Assembly (NCBI GenBank): GCA_023091735.1
Contig: JALKBU010001501.1
Coordinates: 1-10,205 of the forward strand
Direction: 5' to 3'
Source: Trichomonas tenax
Taxonomy: Eukaryota; Parabasalia; Trichomonadida; Trichomonadidae
Length of the DNA stretch: 10,205 nucleotides
The translations under genes and the position numbers were made by a program. Under the pieces are notes generated by a model. It made no database searches, was not told the origin of the DNA, and worked only from the letters and a program-made list of their open reading frames with translations. The first letter of the stretch is position 1, and each line of letters opens with the position of its first letter. Shown piece after piece: positions 6,371-10,205 of the stretch.

Positions 6371-9253
6371 TCAAAACATGAATCTACATCTTTCTCTTCC
6401 GAGAAGTGAATTGACATAAACAAGGCTATCCATCATCTCTTTGTCGATTGTAGCCTGCTTTCCGATAATTTCGAAAACAGTCACATCAGTAACTGCATAT
6501 TGAGCTGCGAGAGCTTTCCTGCTTAAAACGCAGAAGCCAAAATTGCTTGTTATATATTTACGCGCTTGCAATTGGAGCTGCTGCATTGCAAGGAAATCTG
6601 ATGTGGAAGCATAAGGACTGAAGCCACCTATGCATCCGCCTGTAGTAAGATAGAGAAGAACGTTCTTAACAACAGCGAGAGATAAAACCTGGGTATCAAT
6701 TGTCATCGTTGCTGACTTTGTTAGCTCAATCTTCTTTGACAATCCAAGTGCCCTTGATTCATCAACTTTAAGGATGTTGATCTCACCATTAGATGATCCG
6801 AATGCAGTTGTAATATCATCAAGAATCGCAGCACTTGTTGTGCCATTGATTCCAGACTTCTTGGCCAATATTTCGAATCTCTCTGCAACATCATTATATA
6901 AATAAACAATAATTGTGCCATCCTCGAATGAAATCCAAATTAATTCTCCATTCCATATCATATGACATGGTTTGCTTGTTAATTCACAAAATCCGCGACT
7001 CATTGCTGCAATGCCATCCTTAAGTCTGTAGTGTGTTAATCTCCCATCAGATGTAACAACAAAACTACGTCCAGACTTATGCATCGATATGTTAATCGCT
7101 GGTAATTGTAATTGTAGTGAAGACAAGAGTTTGAATGAGTCACCAGCTATAGATAAAATGTCGATGCGTGGGGACGGTTCATTAATTGAAACAAGAACAC
7201 AATCTGAAGCACCACTGATGATATTTCCATTTCCTTGTATAACATCACTTCCAATTAGTTTTCCATCATTTCCGAGCATTGAAAGTGAAACACCACCTTC
7301 AACCTTATGCAAGAAGAACGCACGATCACTAAATGAAGTTCCAGATATTACATTGTCCGTATTCTCGATAAGCTTGAATTGCTTTCTATTCTCTATATCA
7401 TATGGAATAAGAGACAATTCTCCTTGCTTAATCATTGCGACAGCGAGAGAATCTGTTGGTGTTGAAACTAAGCAGATACTGTCGAAGTCCGAGATTCCAA
7501 TATCATGCAGTTTACCTTCGATGAGAAGGAGTGCTGTATTTCCAAATGTAACGATATTAAACCTCAAATCGCTATTGTATGGAATAATTCTTGCTGGTGC
7601 TTTTCCTGCATAAATAAGAGAAACGCCCGGTGTGAATCCCGTTGGCGATAGAGGAAGCTTATAAAGTCCACCATTCTCAGAAGCAGCATAAAGCTCTGAT
7701 GCCTTTCCAAAAGATAAAGATGTAATAACTGATGGGAAGCGAATGTCTGGGCAAATTTTCTCGAATGAGTAATCGTAGAGAGATAAGCAACCATTCATGA
7801 CGAGTGGATCATTATCATATGTGTATACAGCAAAGTAATGAACGGAGACGGCAATAGCAGTGACTTCGCCAGTAAATTGTCTATCTTCACGCTTAAATTC
7901 TTCATCCAATATTGAGACAGTGTTTGAACCAGAAATAACAACAATTCTAAATCCTGAAGCAGCAACAGCTCTGATTGGTTCTTCAAATGTTACAACTTCT
8001 TCACCATCAGCTTGCATGAATCCTTTCTCGTGAACTAAATATGTCGTTTTTCGGTAATTGATAAATGCAATTGCTTCATGCTCTGTATCTATTTCAACAT
8101 CACCAAAAACAACTTCTGTAGTTCCATTTCCTGAAGCTGCTAAGCAGCCACTATCGACTTGAAGGAGTCTTGTTTTATCAACAGATTTTGTATCCTTGGA
8201 CAAATCCGTGTTAGCACGTTCACTTATTATTGTAACACCACTTTGGCCAATTCCAAGAATTTCATTGTTGTGTGAAACAATCTTATTCGATGATATTGTT
8301 CCTTCTAAGTCGATTTGTGGCAATGAGGAGAAGTGCGTTGGCTTCTTGCGTGTGTTTGATGGCTTTTGGACTGTGAAAACAATCGTTCTTCCATCAATGA
8401 GATTCGTGATTACTGCTTCATTAGGAAGTAACCACATCGACTTTATCTGTGGTGCTCCTGGTATCTGAATTGACTGGGACTGAGTGAGAAAATGCAGATT
8501 TCCTGTTTGCAATTGGACTGCACAGCAGTCATTTACAACTTTTGTAAAGCATTGAATTGGTTCTGAAATCTGAAGCAATTGATTGGAACCGCTGATTATT
8601 GTTTTTGATGTTGCTATTAGATGCTGGGATTTTGCTGGTGTTTCTGTATCAATTAAATATTTGATATCATAATCTGCGTCATCTATTGAAATGTCCTGTT
8701 TCTTTGCCGAGAACTTAACGAATTTTTGCTCATTTTCACTCTTTGCGAGAATGAGAAAAGAATCATCAACTGATAAAGGTGTAACTGATTTAATAATGAG
8801 ATTGTCAATCTTTCTCGCTCCGATAAGTGGACTTGTTATGTCTTTTATGTCAATGAAGAAAAAATGATCGGATTCTGACGCGATTAATATCCAATTTTTA
8901 TCTTTTGAAACAGAAAAGTACTTAAATTTCTCGCAATTTTCGTCTTCAACACCAAGCAAATCGATTGATGATATCTGTTTTAACGAAGTTCCGATTTCTG
9001 TGATAATTAATTGATTATTTTGTGTAACAGATACAAAATGGTTGTTTATAACCGAACCCCACAAAATAGGAGTCTCAATGTATATCGTCTGATGCGATTT
9101 ATACGAAATATCGTTGCCTTTCTTGTAAATTGTCGCTCTTTTGATGAATTTGCGGTAAAAAAGCAGAATATCAACTTCTCGTTGCCTAACATCAAGAATT
9201 GTGCAATTTTCAACTTCACTCTGAGGCAATATTGTCGAGTGAATGAAATGCAT
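6371..9253 (-). CDS. SF3B3/Rse1-like multi-propeller protein (DDB1/CPSF160 superfamily)
   Basis: 960 residues, soluble, almost entirely short beta strands, as in the three-propeller scaffold shared by SF3B3, DDB1 and CPSF160. The C-terminal third is the most telling: FEILAKK near 793, NGTTSAAILDD at 803-813, GEINILKV shortly after, and TTGGCIGGFSPY at 870-881. The last two match in order and spacing the 'GNI.VVRL' strand and the 'TLSGGIG..VPF' turn of SF3B3, more closely than DDB1. The helical tail after the last propeller, ending GRERCRFMF, also resembles the SF3B3 end. The usual role of SF3B3 is a structural subunit of the U2 snRNP SF3b complex, binding SF3B1 and helping branch-site recognition; other members act in ubiquitin ligases or 3'-end processing. 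At 960 residues it is shorter than the usual 1,140-1,220. The start is the first Met of an open frame with no nearby alternative; no full Inr precedes it. Family firm, subfamily tentative. Confidence 0.85.
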   Translation of the reverse strand: MHFIHSTILPQSEVENCTILDVRQREVDILLFYRKFIKRATIYKKGNDISYKSHQTIYIETPILWGSVINNHFVSVTQNNQLIITEIGTSLKQISSIDLLGVEDENCEKFKYFSVSKDKNWILIASESDHFFFIDIKDITSPLIGARKIDNLIIKSVTPLSVDDSFLILAKSENEQKFVKFSAKKQDISIDDADYDIKYLIDTETPAKSQHLIATSKTIISGSNQLLQISEPIQCFTKVVNDCCAVQLQTGNLHFLTQSQSIQIPGAPQIKSMWLLPNEAVITNLIDGRTIVFTVQKPSNTRKKPTHFSSLPQIDLEGTISSNKIVSHNNEILGIGQSGVTIISERANTDLSKDTKSVDKTRLLQVDSGCLAASGNGTTEVVFGDVEIDTEHEAIAFINYRKTTYLVHEKGFMQADGEEVVTFEEPIRAVAASGFRIVVISGSNTVSILDEEFKREDRQFTGEVTAIAVSVHYFAVYTYDNDPLVMNGCLSLYDYSFEKICPDIRFPSVITSLSFGKASELYAASENGGLYKLPLSPTGFTPGVSLIYAGKAPARIIPYNSDLRFNIVTFGNTALLLIEGKLHDIGISDFDSICLVSTPTDSLAVAMIKQGELSLIPYDIENRKQFKLIENTDNVISGTSFSDRAFFLHKVEGGVSLSMLGNDGKLIGSDVIQGNGNIISGASDCVLVSINEPSPRIDILSIAGDSFKLLSSLQLQLPAINISMHKSGRSFVVTSDGRLTHYRLKDGIAAMSRGFCELTSKPCHMIWNGELIWISFEDGTIIVYLYNDVAERFEILAKKSGINGTTSAAILDDITTAFGSSNGEINILKVDESRALGLSKKIELTKSATMTIDTQVLSLAVVKNVLLYLTTGGCIGGFSPYASTSDFLAMQQLQLQARKYITSNFGFCVLSRKALAAQYAVTDVTVFEIIGKQATIDKEMMDSLVYVNSLLGRERCRFMF

Positions 9254-9652
9254 GAAAAAATGTCTGGGTGTTTAGCCCTAAATTTCCCCTAAAATAAATT
9301 AAATCTTTCGAAAATCAAAGTAGAGCATCTCCACACATATTATTTTAAATATTTCATATTTATTTCAAGAAATATAGTTTAAAATCCACATTTACCAAAA
9401 GTGATTTTATCTCATTAATTTCGGAGTATTTTTTAATTCTAAACATATAATATTATAATCATGTTCATATTCTATATATTAATGTCATTTTTTATAAAAA
9501 TTACTCATTGAATATTTCGAAAAAAATCACTTTTTTGATCACATGATTTTTTTTTATTTATTTGTTTATTTTAAACATAGAAGCGACAAAAAACAGCTCG
9601 AGTAATTTAAGATGAAAGAATGAGTGCAAATTCAATAAAGTGGATTTTATTG
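9254..9652. other. AT-rich spacer with a paired TTTAGGG motif upstream of the propeller gene
   Basis: About 400 bp with no supported gene. Read on the minus strand, TTTTAGGGG and TTTAGGG lie about 23 to 41 bases before the propeller gene ATG (9276-9294) and are the only G-rich patch here, so they may be promoter-proximal. The rest is poly-T and AT runs. Between about 9631 and 9652 there may be blurred remains of codons 27-35 of the Nnf1-like gene (TTCAATAAAG against TTCATCAAAAAAG), with a one-base frame change. Confidence 0.5.
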
Positions 9653-10075
9653 GACTCCGGTAGGATAGGGATGCTTAGTTCTTAGCTTCCTCCGGAAATG
9701 GCGAAACAATTCTCTGAAATACTTAAAAGAACAATTTCAAACAACTGTCTGAGCGAATTCCAGGATATGTTGGACGAAAAGAACGTCAGATACAATATGG
9801 ATCTTTTAGACAGACTCAAATCTTCTGATGCTCGGCAAATTGATATGCAAGCATTTGCTTTTACACCATAGAAACCAGATGCCATCAAAGTGCAAGTTAT
9901 TTACAACGCGAAAAGAGAATTTACCAAGAAACTCAAAACTAAATTAAATGATTTGAATAAAAGGATTGAAGAACTCACTCCTCGCGATGGAGAAGTTATT
10001 GCAAGAGCAATAAAAGCTCAAGAAAGAGTAGAATCAGTACATAAGCAATTTCACGAAATTAATTTAGGCAAATAA
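9653..10075 (+). pseudogene. Inverted, broken copy of the Nnf1/PMF1-like gene
   Basis: A single plus-strand frame aligns without gaps to residues 36-175 of the protein encoded at 218-745, with 110 of 140 identical by my count. TAG codons replace Lys46 (9683-9685) and Gln108 (9869-9871). The first 35 codons, including both possible start codons, are missing or unrecognisable, and a one-base insertion just upstream breaks the frame. Many changes alter amino acids, some non-conservatively (Leu96 to Arg, Glu148 to Gly), as expected once selection is lost. The downstream part from 9872 stays open to the TAA at 10073-10075, but no start or promoter supports expression. Confidence 0.92.
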
Positions 10076-10205
10076 TTCAACCTGTTGTTTATATTGATTA
10101 CAACTTTAATTTATATCACTTGGTGTTTTCAATAATATATATCACAAGTTTTAGTGACATCAATTACTTGCAAAACAAGAATTTTTCTCATGTGTTCTTA
10201 CTCGA
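9653..10205 (+). repeat. Right arm of the inverted segmental duplication
   Basis: Counterpart of the left arm at 88-640. It holds the pseudogene and at least 100 bp of matching 3' flank (AATAATTCAACCTGTT, TATATTGATTAC, TATATCACAAGTTTT and similar words). Because non-coding flank is shared, the copy arose at the DNA level and not by reverse transcription of a mature mRNA ending near the stop codon. The arm probably continues past the window end. Confidence 0.85.

Noticed and set aside
7089..7613. Plus-strand 174-residue frame opposite the propeller gene
   Set aside because: Shadow of the clearly coding minus strand; Ser/Pro/Ile-rich with no domain.
9276..9294. CCCTAAA repeats as an interstitial telomere tract
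   Set aside because: Only two imperfect units (CCCTAAA and CCCCTAAAA) separated by three bases; too few for a telomeric relic.
9872..10075. Short intact plus-strand protein from the downstream half of the Nnf1-like copy
   Set aside because: No ATG or Inr near its beginning, and it is collinear with the full gene across two stop codons, so it is the tail of a pseudogene.

Overview
The window looks like nuclear DNA of a parabasalid protist, most likely Trichomonas or a close relative. Four lines of evidence support this. Intergenic DNA is very AT-rich. The four intact genes are uninterrupted reading frames with standard stop codons. A near-perfect match to the trichomonad initiator (Inr) promoter element lies just upstream of one start codon. 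Two of the genes have TAAA at or just after the stop codon, as in trichomonad mRNAs. The species cannot be fixed from the sequence alone.

Layout, left to right: (a) 218-745, minus, a small coiled-coil protein that resembles the Nnf1/PMF1 subunit of the kinetochore Mis12 complex. (b) 956-3103, minus, a 715-residue protein with a long charged, His-rich disordered N-terminus and a P-loop NTPase domain; it is clearly richer in G+C than its surroundings. (c) 3104-3952, AT-rich spacer. (d) 4016-4621, plus, a helical protein, possibly BAR-like, whose start is fixed by the Inr. (e) 4629-5991, minus, a decayed gene of unknown family whose C-terminal part is present twice in tandem, about 449 bp apart. 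It is visible only when the minus strand is read through its stops and frameshifts. (f) 6371-9253, minus, a 960-residue multi-propeller protein of the SF3B3/DDB1/CPSF160 superfamily, closest by eye to the splicing factor SF3B3/Rse1. (g) 9653-10075, plus, a broken second copy of gene (a), inverted relative to it, with two in-frame TAG codons and no N-terminus.

Nothing suggests an operon or a shared pathway. The intact genes look like unrelated housekeeping or cytoskeletal functions (chromosome segregation, possible splicing, possible membrane or cytoskeletal shaping, one unknown ATPase). What stands out is the genome structure: an inverted segmental duplication with arms about 9 kb apart that includes 3' flanking DNA, and a rotting, tandemly duplicated gene between two intact genes. 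I found no RNA genes, no CRISPR array and no intact mobile element, and no convincing evidence of an undescribed multi-gene system. The best candidates for novelty are the P-loop protein and the family behind the relic at 4629-5991.
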